Shown here: in pieces, positions 44,613 to 51,592 of the stretch | How positions within the stretch are numbered: position 1 is the stretch's first letter | Layout: every line of letters starts with the position of its first letter | From: an uncultured Geobacter sp. | GTDB taxonomy: Bacteria > Desulfobacterota > Desulfuromonadia > Geobacterales > DSM-12255 | Assembly (NCBI GenBank): GCA_937871715.1 | Contig: CALMOE010000014.1 | Location: 1-51,592 of the forward strand | Direction of reading: 5' to 3' | Length of the DNA stretch: 51,592 bases | Notes under the pieces: model-generated | What the model was told of the DNA's origin: nothing | The model's database searches: none | What the model saw: only the letters and a program-made list of their open reading frames with translations | Made by a program: the position numbers and the translations under genes

Positions 44613-45634
44613 CTTGCTCCTCCATTTTCAATGCTTGGCATAACGGCAGAGTTGATGCCGTGCAGCTTTTGCTCCCAGTTCCATGCATCCCTGACGATAG
44701 TCTCAAGGTCGTCGTGCGCGGGGCTCCAGTCGAGAACGGATCTGATCCGCTCCGCCCGTGCAACCAGCATGGCCGGATCTCCGGGCCTGCGTTCCGCCTC
44801 AATGACGGGGAAATCAACTCCGCTGACACGCTTTACCATGGCAACAACCTCACGCACCGAAGCACCTCGGCCGTAGCCGACGTTGAGGAGAAGGGAGTCT
44901 CCACCTCCGCGCAGATGGGCAAGGGCTGCCAGGTGGGCCGAGGCCAGATCCTCCACATGGATATAATCACGCACCCCTGTGCCGTCCACGGTCTGATAGT
45001 CGGTGCCGTAGATGCAGGCCTCTCTCCTCACCCCCAGGGCGGCCTGGCAGCTGACCTTGATCAGATGGGTAGCCTCAGGGGTGCGCTGCCCCATCCGCCC
45101 CATGGGGTCGGCGCCGGCAACGTTGAAGTAGCGCAGCACCGCATAGCGGAGGGGGTGGGCAGCGGCAGTATCCCTGAGCATCCATTCGCTCATCAGCTTG
45201 GAGGTGCCGTAGGGGTTGATTGGCAGATTAGGACTCTCCTCAGAGGCAATCCCCCCCTCAGGCAGGCCGTAGGTCGCCGCGGTGCTGGAAAAGATGAAGC
45301 GCTCAACGCCGTGCCTTACGCAGGCCTGGAGGAGATTGAGTGTATTGCGGGTATTATTGGCGTAGAACTTCAGGGGGTTCGTCACCGACTCTGGAGCCAC
45401 TATGGATGCGGCGAAATGGAGCACCGTGCGAAAACCGTGCTCAGAGAAGAGTGCCTCGATGGCATCAACATCCGCCAAGTCACCCTTTACAAGCTTTTCT
45501 CCATGCACCAGGGCATCGGCGAAACCGGTGGAGAGGTTGTCGAAGACAACCACCCGGTTTCCAGCCTCGCTGAGCTGGCGCACCACATGACTACCTATGT
45601 AGCCACAGCCCCCTGTTACCAGTATCGTTTCCAT
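44609..45634 (-). CDS. galE: UDP-glucose 4-epimerase
   Basis: 341 residues of the extended SDR fold. NAD-binding GGCGYIG (8-14), the catalytic Y-x3-K in NPYGTSK, and the STAATYG serine/threonine segment are present; the sequence is GalE-like throughout (GTDYQTVDGTGVRDYIHVEDL, RRPGDP). It interconverts UDP-glucose and UDP-galactose for surface polysaccharides. The ATG has GAGG five bases upstream. The gap to the upstream epimerase gene is seven bases. Confidence 0.94.
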   Translation of the reverse strand: METILVTGGCGYIGSHVVRQLSEAGNRVVVFDNLSTGFADALVHGEKLVKGDLADVDAIEALFSEHGFRTVLHFAASIVAPESVTNPLKFYANNTRNTLNLLQACVRHGVERFIFSSTAATYGLPEGGIASEESPNLPINPYGTSKLMSEWMLRDTAAAHPLRYAVLRYFNVAGADPMGRMGQRTPEATHLIKVSCQAALGVRREACIYGTDYQTVDGTGVRDYIHVEDLASAHLAALAHLRGGGDSLLLNVGYGRGASVREVVAMVKRVSGVDFPVIEAERRPGDPAMLVARAERIRSVLDWSPAHDDLETIVRDAWNWEQKLHGINSAVMPSIENGGAR

Positions 45635-45641
45635 AATAACC

Positions 45642-46652
45642 TCAGACTTTGTAGTAATCCCTGTACCAGGAGACGAAACTGGCTATCCCCTCTTCGATGC
45701 CGGTTGCCGGCCTGAAACCCACGTCTCGACAGAGGTCATCGATATCGGCGTAGGTGGCCGGAACGTCGCCGGACTGGATCGGCAGATAGTTCTTCTCCGC
45801 TTTCCTCCCCAGGCAATCTTCCAGGACCTCTATGAAGCGGCTGAGCTCCACAGGGGAGTTGTTGCCGATGTTGTAGATGGCGTATGGGGCAAAGCTCGTC
45901 CCTGGATCCGGCTCCATGCCGCTCCAATCCTTTGCCGGAGCAGGAACCCTCGCCATGACACGTATTATCCCCTCGACGATGTCGTCGATGTAGGTGAAGT
46001 CCCGCTGCATCTTGCCGTAGTTGAAGACATCGATGGGCCTCCCCTCCAGGATCGCCCTGGTAAAGAGGAACAGGGCCATGTCCGGCCTCCCCCACGGGCC
46101 GTAAACCGTGAAAAAGCGCAGGCCGGTGGTTGGCAGGTTGAACAGTCCGGAGTATGTATGGGCCATTAGCTCGTTGGCCTTCTTGCTGGCGGCATAGAGG
46201 GAGAGGGGGTGATCCACGTTCTGGTGGATGGAGAACGGCATCTTAGTGTTGGCGCCGTAGACCGAGCTGGAGGAGGCATATACCAGGTGCTTTACCTGGT
46301 TGTGCCTGCAACCCTCGAGAATATTGGTGAAACCGACGATGTTGCTGTCGATGTATGCCCTGGGGTTCTCCAGGGAGTAGCGAACCCCAGCCTGGGCTGC
46401 CAGGTTGACCACCACATCGAAGCTCTCCCTGGAGAAAAGCTCGGCAATCGCCTCCGTGTCCTCAAGCCCGAGGCGATGGAAAGAGAAGTTATCCTCCCCC
46501 TGGAGGAGTTTTAACCGGTCCAGTTTCAGCTGCACGTCGTAGTAGCTGTTGACATTGTCAAGGCCGACAACCTGGTCCCCCTCACGCAGGAGCCTGCGAC
46601 AGAGATGAAAACCGATGAAACCGGCTGCACCGGTAACCAGAACCTTTCTCAT
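45642..46652 (-). CDS. NAD-dependent UDP-sugar epimerase (probably UDP-glucuronate 4-epimerase)
   Basis: 336 residues. GAAGFIG (8-14) binds NAD and YAASKK supplies the catalytic Y-x3-K. The [15 protein letters not shown] segment, the ...[19 protein letters not shown] motif and the short [11 protein letters not shown] stretch match the CapI/LspL group of UDP-glucuronate 4-epimerases, which make UDP-galacturonate for capsule or LPS. Specificity inside this SDR group is only inferred. It precedes galE in one operon. Confidence 0.88.
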   Translation of the reverse strand: MRKVLVTGAAGFIGFHLCRRLLREGDQVVGLDNVNSYYDVQLKLDRLKLLQGEDNFSFHRLGLEDTEAIAELFSRESFDVVVNLAAQAGVRYSLENPRAYIDSNIVGFTNILEGCRHNQVKHLVYASSSSVYGANTKMPFSIHQNVDHPLSLYAASKKANELMAHTYSGLFNLPTTGLRFFTVYGPWGRPDMALFLFTRAILEGRPIDVFNYGKMQRDFTYIDDIVEGIIRVMARVPAPAKDWSGMEPDPGTSFAPYAIYNIGNNSPVELSRFIEVLEDCLGRKAEKNYLPIQSGDVPATYADIDDLCRDVGFRPATGIEEGIASFVSWYRDYYKV

Positions 46653-46699
46653 GCTAAAAATCCTTTCCGGAAAGAGGTGGCAAAAGTCGAAAGCATCGG

Positions 46700-48166
46700 C
46701 TAGGCGTAACTCTGCAGAATCTTATCGATGATGTTGCTGGTAGACCTGCCGTCCACGAAAGAGACCAGCTCCACCCTGCCGCCGTAGGACTCCACCAGGT
46801 CACGCCCGACTACCCCGTCAAGGGTATAGTCTCCACCCTTGACCAATACGTCCGGCTTGAGAGCCGTAATCAGCCCCAATGGGGTATCCTCCTCGAAGAT
46901 TACAACGTACTCAATGCAGTCAAGGGCAGCCAGGATATGGGCCCTCTCCTCCTCGGCTATAAGGGGGCGCTTCTCCCCTTTCAGCCTGCGGATGGAGTCG
47001 TCGCTGTTGAGTCCCAAAACCAGCAGATCGCCGAAGGCACGGGCCTTCTGCAGATACTTCACATGCCCGACATGGAGGAGATCGAAGCAGCCGTTGGTGA
47101 AGACGATCTTCCTGCCACGCCCCTTCTCCGCGGCAACGATACCGGCCAGCACGTCCAGATTCTTGATCTTCGAGTCGCTGTCCCTGTGATCATGGCAGAC
47201 CTCGGTGACGATCTCCTGCGGGGTTACCGTTGAGGTGCCCAGCTTGCCAACCACGATGCCTGCAGCGACATTGGAGAGCCTGGCTGCATCCTCGATGGGA
47301 AGCCCTGTTGCCAGGCCGAGACTCAAGACCGCCAGCACCGTGTCGCCTGCCCCAGTGACATCGAAAACCTCACGGGCAACCGTCGGGATGTGCAGGGTCT
47401 CACCCGAGGCATGGAAAAGGGACATGCCGGCTTCGCTGCGGGTGATCAGGATGGAGTTCAGCTGCAGATCGGCAAGCAGCCTGGATGCTGCCGCATTCAG
47501 GCTGCTCTCGTCGCATATCGCAATCCTCGAGGCCTGCTCCGCCTCCCTGCGGTTTGGGGTGATGACCGTCGCCCCGCGGTACTTGGAGTAGTCGTTCCCC
47601 TTTGGGTCAACCACAACCGGAATGCCTAACCGGCAGCCCGCCTCGATTATCCCCTTGAGCACGGGTTGGGTGAGAACCCCTTTCAGATAATCCGACACGA
47701 CTAGAACCTGGAAATCTCCCCCATCCCTCTGCAGGTACTCCAGGATCATCTCCTCGTATCCGGGATCAATATCCTCATTTGACTCCCGATCGATCCTGAC
47801 TATCTGCTGGTGGGCTGCCAGAACCCGCGTCTTCTTGCCGGTGCGGCGAGAAGGGTCCTCGAATACCGCGGTCGTATCAACCCCCATGCCGCTGAAAGCG
47901 TGACAGAGGCTGGTGCCGTTGTCATCGGCGCCGATGACGCTGCAGACCGACACCTTACAGCCGAGTGCCACAAGGTTGTTGACCACGTTACCGGCACCGC
48001 CTAGGCGAATATCCTCTCTCACCACATCGACCACCTGCACAGGTGCTTCCGGGGAGATTCTCTCCGCCCTCCCCCAGAGGTACTCGTCGAGCATCAGGTC
48101 ACCGATGACCAGGGCTCGCACCTCCCTGGCACGAAGGAAGAATGATTCGATGTTCTTGCGATCCAT
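46700..48166 (-). CDS. hldE: Bifunctional heptose 7-phosphate kinase / heptose 1-phosphate adenylyltransferase
   Basis: 488 residues in two parts. The N-terminal ribokinase-like kinase (1-~320) has [12 protein letters not shown] and the catalytic GAGDT. The C-terminal nucleotidyltransferase (~350-488) has [15 protein letters not shown]. The fused form makes ADP-heptose for the LPS inner core, consistent with the heptosyltransferase two genes upstream. The start ATG has AGG six bases upstream. No domain is damaged. Confidence 0.97.
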   Translation of the reverse strand: MDRKNIESFFLRAREVRALVIGDLMLDEYLWGRAERISPEAPVQVVDVVREDIRLGGAGNVVNNLVALGCKVSVCSVIGADDNGTSLCHAFSGMGVDTTAVFEDPSRRTGKKTRVLAAHQQIVRIDRESNEDIDPGYEEMILEYLQRDGGDFQVLVVSDYLKGVLTQPVLKGIIEAGCRLGIPVVVDPKGNDYSKYRGATVITPNRREAEQASRIAICDESSLNAAASRLLADLQLNSILITRSEAGMSLFHASGETLHIPTVAREVFDVTGAGDTVLAVLSLGLATGLPIEDAARLSNVAAGIVVGKLGTSTVTPQEIVTEVCHDHRDSDSKIKNLDVLAGIVAAEKGRGRKIVFTNGCFDLLHVGHVKYLQKARAFGDLLVLGLNSDDSIRRLKGEKRPLIAEEERAHILAALDCIEYVVIFEEDTPLGLITALKPDVLVKGGDYTLDGVVGRDLVESYGGRVELVSFVDGRSTSNIIDKILQSYA

Positions 48167-48213
48167 AATATACCTGTTAGTAATAAGGCTGTCGATTAAG
48201 GAAGCGAAATGCT

Positions 48214-49173
48214 CTAGGCGGACTTTTTGCCGAGTCTGTCCATTATCCCCGCGGCCAGCAGGGGTATCAAGATCTCGTGGTGACCGGTGACCGTGTACCC
48301 CCTGCTCCTGCCGGAGGTGGGCCTCCTTACAACGTTCTGCAGAGGGCGGTAGTGCTGCTGCATGTCAAAGTTGGCGGTGGTGAAATGGTCCACATGGTGG
48401 CCAAGGTTCTGGGCGATGGAGAGCGCCTTGAGGAATACCTCGGGCATGATTACCGCGCTGCCGACATTCAGGTAGACCCCCCCATCACCAAGTTCGCTGA
48501 CTACAGTGGTAAAAAGCCTGAAGTCGGTGAAGGTTGCCGCCCCGATGACGGCTCCGTCGGCCTCTGGGTGCTGGTGGATGATATCCGTGCCGATGGCCAC
48601 ATGGACCGTAACCGGAACGTCGCGCTCGACACAGGCGGCGAGCAGGCTGTTCTCCCTGAACGGGTTTTTGTTGTCGATTATGTATCTACCCAGGGACTCT
48701 CCGTATCCCATGCCCGACGCTACGCCGGACTTCAGCGCCCGGTTGATGTCGCGCCCCGTCTCCTCGGCCATGCCGAAGGTACCGCAGTGCAGCACGGCCC
48801 CCACATCCTCGCTGGTCTCGCCGATCAGGGAGAGCTCATAGTCATGAATGGAGGCGGATCCGTTCATGGCAACGGCCGTGATGACATCGGCCTCTATGAG
48901 GCTGCGCAACACCGGCTGCAGGCCGCACTTGATCACATGCCCGCCTATGGCCACGACAACGGGTTTCCCCCCTTCCCTGGCTGCCACCACCGAATCGATT
49001 ACACCCAGCAGGGCTTTGGCACCTAGCTGACGCGGCATGGCATCCAGAAGTGACGAAACGGACATGCCGGAGCTGACCGCACCTGCCCGGTCCCGCTCCA
49101 TGACCATCTTGTTTTTCCGCTCCCGCAAGGGGTATGTCTTGACTTCGTGCAGATCAATGGGGAGACGTTTCAT
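48214..49173 (-). CDS. Conserved protein of unknown function, possibly with a deoxyhypusine-synthase-like fold
   Basis: 319 residues, no signal peptide and no membrane segment. I do not recognise it securely. The run VVVAIGGHVIKCGLQPVL, then NGSASIHDYELSLIGETSEDVG, later HQHPEADGAVIGAATFTDFRL and GGVYLNVGSAVIMPE, has the alternating strand/glycine-loop look of a Rossmann-type NAD-binding protein, and its order resembles deoxyhypusine synthase-like proteins. No catalytic residue can be named. It lies 47 bases before hldE and 60 bases after the deacetylase in the LPS block, so a sugar-nucleotide or envelope role is possible. The start ATG has no clear ribosome site; an ATG at residue 23 is an alternative. 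Confidence 0.65.
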   Translation of the reverse strand: MKRLPIDLHEVKTYPLRERKNKMVMERDRAGAVSSGMSVSSLLDAMPRQLGAKALLGVIDSVVAAREGGKPVVVAIGGHVIKCGLQPVLRSLIEADVITAVAMNGSASIHDYELSLIGETSEDVGAVLHCGTFGMAEETGRDINRALKSGVASGMGYGESLGRYIIDNKNPFRENSLLAACVERDVPVTVHVAIGTDIIHQHPEADGAVIGAATFTDFRLFTTVVSELGDGGVYLNVGSAVIMPEVFLKALSIAQNLGHHVDHFTTANFDMQQHYRPLQNVVRRPTSGRSRGYTVTGHHEILIPLLAAGIMDRLGKKSA

Positions 49174-49233
49174 GGCAAAAACCTGTACATGGATTGGACG
49201 GCTTTCAATTCGTACACCGAATGGTTGGAATTT

Positions 49234-49995
49234 TCAATTGAAAAGAGCCGTGGCAAGACGCATCCTGAGCCACTCAAGGGAGTCAGCCACCTCTATCCTG
49301 TTGATGCGCATCAAGTCGGAAGCGGGCGGACATAAACCATCTATGGTCGTAAAAAGTGCCTGGTAACCAGCCCTCCTGGCAATCTCCATGCACTGTTCAT
49401 TGAAGCTGCCGTAGGGCCAGCAGAGACAATCAGATTCGCGGCCAAGCTCGCGTTGCAGAGTTTTTTTCGACTCTGCTAATTCGAAAAGCAACTCCTCCTC
49501 GCTCAAATCAACTGATCGCCGATGACTCAGAGTATGGGAGTGGAAACTCATCAGACCGCCGGCAGCCATGGCCCGGATGGTCTGCCAGTCCAGCACGACC
49601 CTCTCCGCCTCCCCTGCGCGGATAAAACCCTTGGCGGTTTCGTGGCAAGGCACCTCTGCCGGGAAACGGCAACCAGCCAGGGAGGCAGCGTCAGCCCTGG
49701 CGGTAATGACAAACATCGTCGCCTTGATACCCAGCCTCTGCATTACCGGATAGGCATGGAGGTAGTTGTCCAGCCAGCCGTCGTCAAAAGTGATTGCCAC
49801 AGACTTCCCCTCTGCGGGGGAGGTCCCGGCAACATGCCCCAACAGCTCCCCTGCGGAGAGGAAGCCGTACCCCTCATCAGAGAGCCACTGCATCTGGGAA
49901 GCGAACACCTCCGGGGTTACGGTCACCGTGTCACCGGGATGGGGAGCGATGTGGTGGTAGAGCAGGACTGGAACCGGGTTCATGGCCTTGGTCAC
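49234..49995 (-). CDS. Polysaccharide deacetylase-family protein
   Basis: 253 residues of the NodB-homology fold. The metal-binding motif TFDDG lies at 69-73, with H154/H158 in FHSHTLSH and the CWPYG motif further on. No signal peptide is visible, so it is probably cytoplasmic and may deacetylate a lipid-linked or nucleotide-linked sugar precursor. The start is GTG overlapping the stop of the heptosyltransferase gene as GTGA. Confidence 0.88.
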   Translation of the reverse strand: MTKAMNPVPVLLYHHIAPHPGDTVTVTPEVFASQMQWLSDEGYGFLSAGELLGHVAGTSPAEGKSVAITFDDGWLDNYLHAYPVMQRLGIKATMFVITARADAASLAGCRFPAEVPCHETAKGFIRAGEAERVVLDWQTIRAMAAGGLMSFHSHTLSHRRSVDLSEEELLFELAESKKTLQRELGRESDCLCWPYGSFNEQCMEIARRAGYQALFTTIDGLCPPASDLMRINRIEVADSLEWLRMRLATALFN

Positions 49996-51038
49996 TGCGG
50001 CTGGTTGAGAAGAATTGCCATGGCCGCGTCAGCCAGGTCACCCGCCTTTATGCTCTCGCGACATTGAGCATCCTTGGCACAGCTTGATAGCTGACATCGG
50101 CTGCAGGCAAGAGGAGACTGGATGGAGCGGTGCATCTCCCCCCTGGGGGCGCGGGTTCTGGCATCGGTCGACCTGTAGAAGGAGACCGTGGGGGTCATCG
50201 TGGCTGCAGCCAGGTGCAACGGCACGGAGTCTCCGGCTACTACCAGGTCGGATTTTCTGAGGATTGCGGCGAGACCGCTCAGGCTCATCGGTGGGAGGAA
50301 GCGTGTCTGCCTCCCTATCCCCTGGGCCACACGCTCCGCCAAACCAGACCCGTCATTTCCTGAGAGGAGGATGGTTGCGGCGGCGAATGTCGAGAGGAGT
50401 TCTCTCCCCAGCTCGATCCACCCCGTCTCGTGCCAGAGCCTGGTGGCAGATCCGGTACCCAGGTGGAAGACGAAGACCAGCCCGTCGGAGAGGGTCGCCA
50501 TGAAGAGCTTGGCGGCAATCTCGTCATCGGGCTGGACAGGGATTTCGGCGCAGGGTTCAAGGTCAGCATGATCACGGCCGAAGGGGATGCTCGCCATGCG
50601 CAGCGCCCTGTCGGTCAGGTGCTGGTCCTGCCTGCGCAGGGGAACCCGGTTGCAGTTGAAGCGAAGGTTGAACTGATCCGCCACAAAGGTTGCATCCAGG
50701 CCGTAGCGACGCCTGCATTTAGAGAGGTGTGAAACTACGCCGCTCAGCAGGGTCCCCTCCAGGTCGAAAACCAGGTCATAGGCTCGCTCCCTGACGATCT
50801 CCTTGAGGGACATGGCCTCGCGCCAGCTTTTCAAAACAAAGGGATGACTGCGCCACCTGCCGTAGCTGCTGCCAAGGGTTCGGCTGACAAGGGGGTGATC
50901 GCTTAGAATCTCCAGGCAGGAATAGTCCGCAAGCCAGTCCACCTCGATACCCCTGAACACCTTGTGCAGGTAATCGAGAACCGGCAGGGAGAGGATGATC
51001 TCTTCCAAAGGCTCTGTTTTGATGATCAGGACGCGCAT
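49992..51038 (-). CDS. Glycosyltransferase family 9 (heptosyltransferase-like)
   Basis: 348 residues from the ATG opening MRVLIIKTEPLEEIILSLP, the normal N-terminus of family 9 enzymes. The C-terminal half holds the VVAGDSVPLHLAAA motif that binds the ADP-heptose donor, and a cysteine cluster (CSRCQLSSC) near the end. It probably adds heptose to the LPS core. No strong ribosome site precedes the ATG, and the frame is open for 26 further codons into the upstream gene, so the start is provisional. Confidence 0.87.
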   Translation of the reverse strand: MRVLIIKTEPLEEIILSLPVLDYLHKVFRGIEVDWLADYSCLEILSDHPLVSRTLGSSYGRWRSHPFVLKSWREAMSLKEIVRERAYDLVFDLEGTLLSGVVSHLSKCRRRYGLDATFVADQFNLRFNCNRVPLRRQDQHLTDRALRMASIPFGRDHADLEPCAEIPVQPDDEIAAKLFMATLSDGLVFVFHLGTGSATRLWHETGWIELGRELLSTFAAATILLSGNDGSGLAERVAQGIGRQTRFLPPMSLSGLAAILRKSDLVVAGDSVPLHLAAATMTPTVSFYRSTDARTRAPRGEMHRSIQSPLACSRCQLSSCAKDAQCRESIKAGDLADAAMAILLNQPQ

Positions 51039-51073
51039 GACAGAAACAGTATGGTCTAAACTGGGTATTAAAG

Positions 51074-51592
51074 CTACTTCAGAGAGCGACTGAAATTGAG
51101 AAGTTTCATCCTGCATTTGCCGGCAAAATCCTGCAGAGCCACCAAAGGACGCCTGCGGCGGAGCAGGCGACGCGACAAAACCCTTGCTCCGTTTTCTGCT
51201 ACAGCGCCTTCTTCCGTTCTCTCCCCAATCAGCCGGGATAACACGGCAAACAGGTTGTACTCCTCCATGACCAGTCGCCGTGCCTCCAGGATGTGGGGGA
51301 GCCTCCTCTCGTACTCTCCGGCATCAATGGCACGGCGAATAATCTCGCAAGAACCGGCAACATCGTTGATATCGATCCTTATAAAACTCTCAGGGGGAAA
51401 ATACTCTTCAGCATTCGGGCAGCCGTAATAAAACGGCAGAGTAACCCCGAGGAAGGAGTCGGCGAGCTTTTCAGTCCAGTGATGGTCGCCGTAAAAGTTC
51501 TCGATTGCTATATGGTAGCGATAGCTGTCGAGCGCCTCTGCCTTGTCGTCGATCCATCTTACCCCATGTCCGAAAATCTCCAACTCAGGCAG
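51074..51592 (-). CDS. Partial GT10 (fucosyltransferase-like) glycosyltransferase
   Basis: The gene runs off the right edge; 172 C-terminal residues are visible. The segment HIAIENFYGDHHWTEKLADS with the later PFYYGCPNAEEYFPPESFI is the acceptor/donor-binding motif of family 10 alpha-1,3/4-fucosyltransferases. The last 45 residues are basic, rich in R and K, and may hold the enzyme at the membrane. The start lies outside the window. It continues the LPS or capsule block. Confidence 0.82.
   Translation of the reverse strand: MPELEIFGHGVRWIDDKAEALDSYRYHIAIENFYGDHHWTEKLADSFLGVTLPFYYGCPNAEEYFPPESFIRIDINDVAGSCEIIRRAIDAGEYERRLPHILEARRLVMEEYNLFAVLSRLIGERTEEGAVAENGARVLSRRLLRRRRPLVALQDFAGKCRMKLLNFSRSLK

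Noticed and set aside
49231-49244. Perfect 14-base palindrome TTTTCAATTGAAAA over the deacetylase stop codon
   Set aside because: AT-rich, no loop and no matching copies, so neither a convincing terminator nor an operator.
1-51592. tRNA, rRNA, insertion sequences, phage or toxin-antitoxin genes
   Set aside because: I looked for tRNA-like cloverleaf ends, transposase motifs and terminal repeats in the intergenic gaps and saw none. This was done by eye, so small RNAs could be missed.

Overview
The window reads as a chromosomal segment of a Geobacter-type anaerobe (Geobacterales, Desulfuromonadota). The grounds are a 27-haem c-type cytochrome built from nine triheme c7-like modules, a small periplasmic triheme cytochrome, CheY-rich signalling operons, sigma-54 control and a standard Gram-negative LPS/housekeeping complement. 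No rRNA, tRNA, CRISPR, transposase or phage gene was seen, and no stretch longer than 300 bases lacks a gene. Most genes lie on the minus strand in long, tightly packed operons. Only rpsT, tmk-holB-yaaT-metG, a NUDIX gene and rpmB are on the plus strand. Many starts are GTG or TTG and were placed by their ribosome binding sites.

Layout. 1-5649: the 5' part of a CheA gene running off the left edge, two single-domain response regulators, and a PAS-rich histidine kinase with its NtrC-type sigma-54 activator. A near-perfect -24/-12 promoter precedes one of the regulators. 5767-9211: triheme cytochrome, M42 aminopeptidase, DUF151 protein and miaB. 9320-9714: rpsT with its own promoter and terminator. 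9738-13767: holA, lptE, leuS. 13799-28990: a receptor-less chemosensory gene cluster, read right to left. It holds DUF4388-REC-GAF, CheY, CheA, an ExeA-like ATPase, CheW with an acidic arm, CheY, CheW, a zinc-ribbon/degenerate receiver, a HEAT-repeat protein, CheR, CheB, a coiled-coil/GAF protein, CheY and finally the 27-haem cytochrome. 29035-33024: der, era, a radical SAM gene and rnc, overlapping head to tail. 33147-37461: tmk, holB, yaaT-like, metG. 37564-40579: pfkA, NUDIX, a DUF218 protein, rpmB, ridA. 40622-44612: rsh (spoT/relA), rpoZ, gmk, yicC. 44609-51592: a surface-polysaccharide block with galE, a UDP-sugar epimerase, hldE, an unrecognised conserved protein, a polysaccharide deacetylase, a heptosyltransferase and a partial GT10 glycosyltransferase.

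How it fits together. The central cluster has every part of a chemosensory core (CheA, two CheW, CheR, CheB, three CheY-like proteins) but no methyl-accepting receptor. It carries several unusual partners instead. Its last gene is a cytochrome that could serve as an extracytoplasmic electron conduit. This is the most interesting system in the window: a candidate signalling array tied to extracellular electron transfer or surface behaviour. The left-hand kinase/activator pair with its sigma-54 promoter is a second, separate regulatory unit. The right-hand block makes heptose and modified sugars for LPS and runs without a clear break into the gmk-rpoZ-rsh genes.
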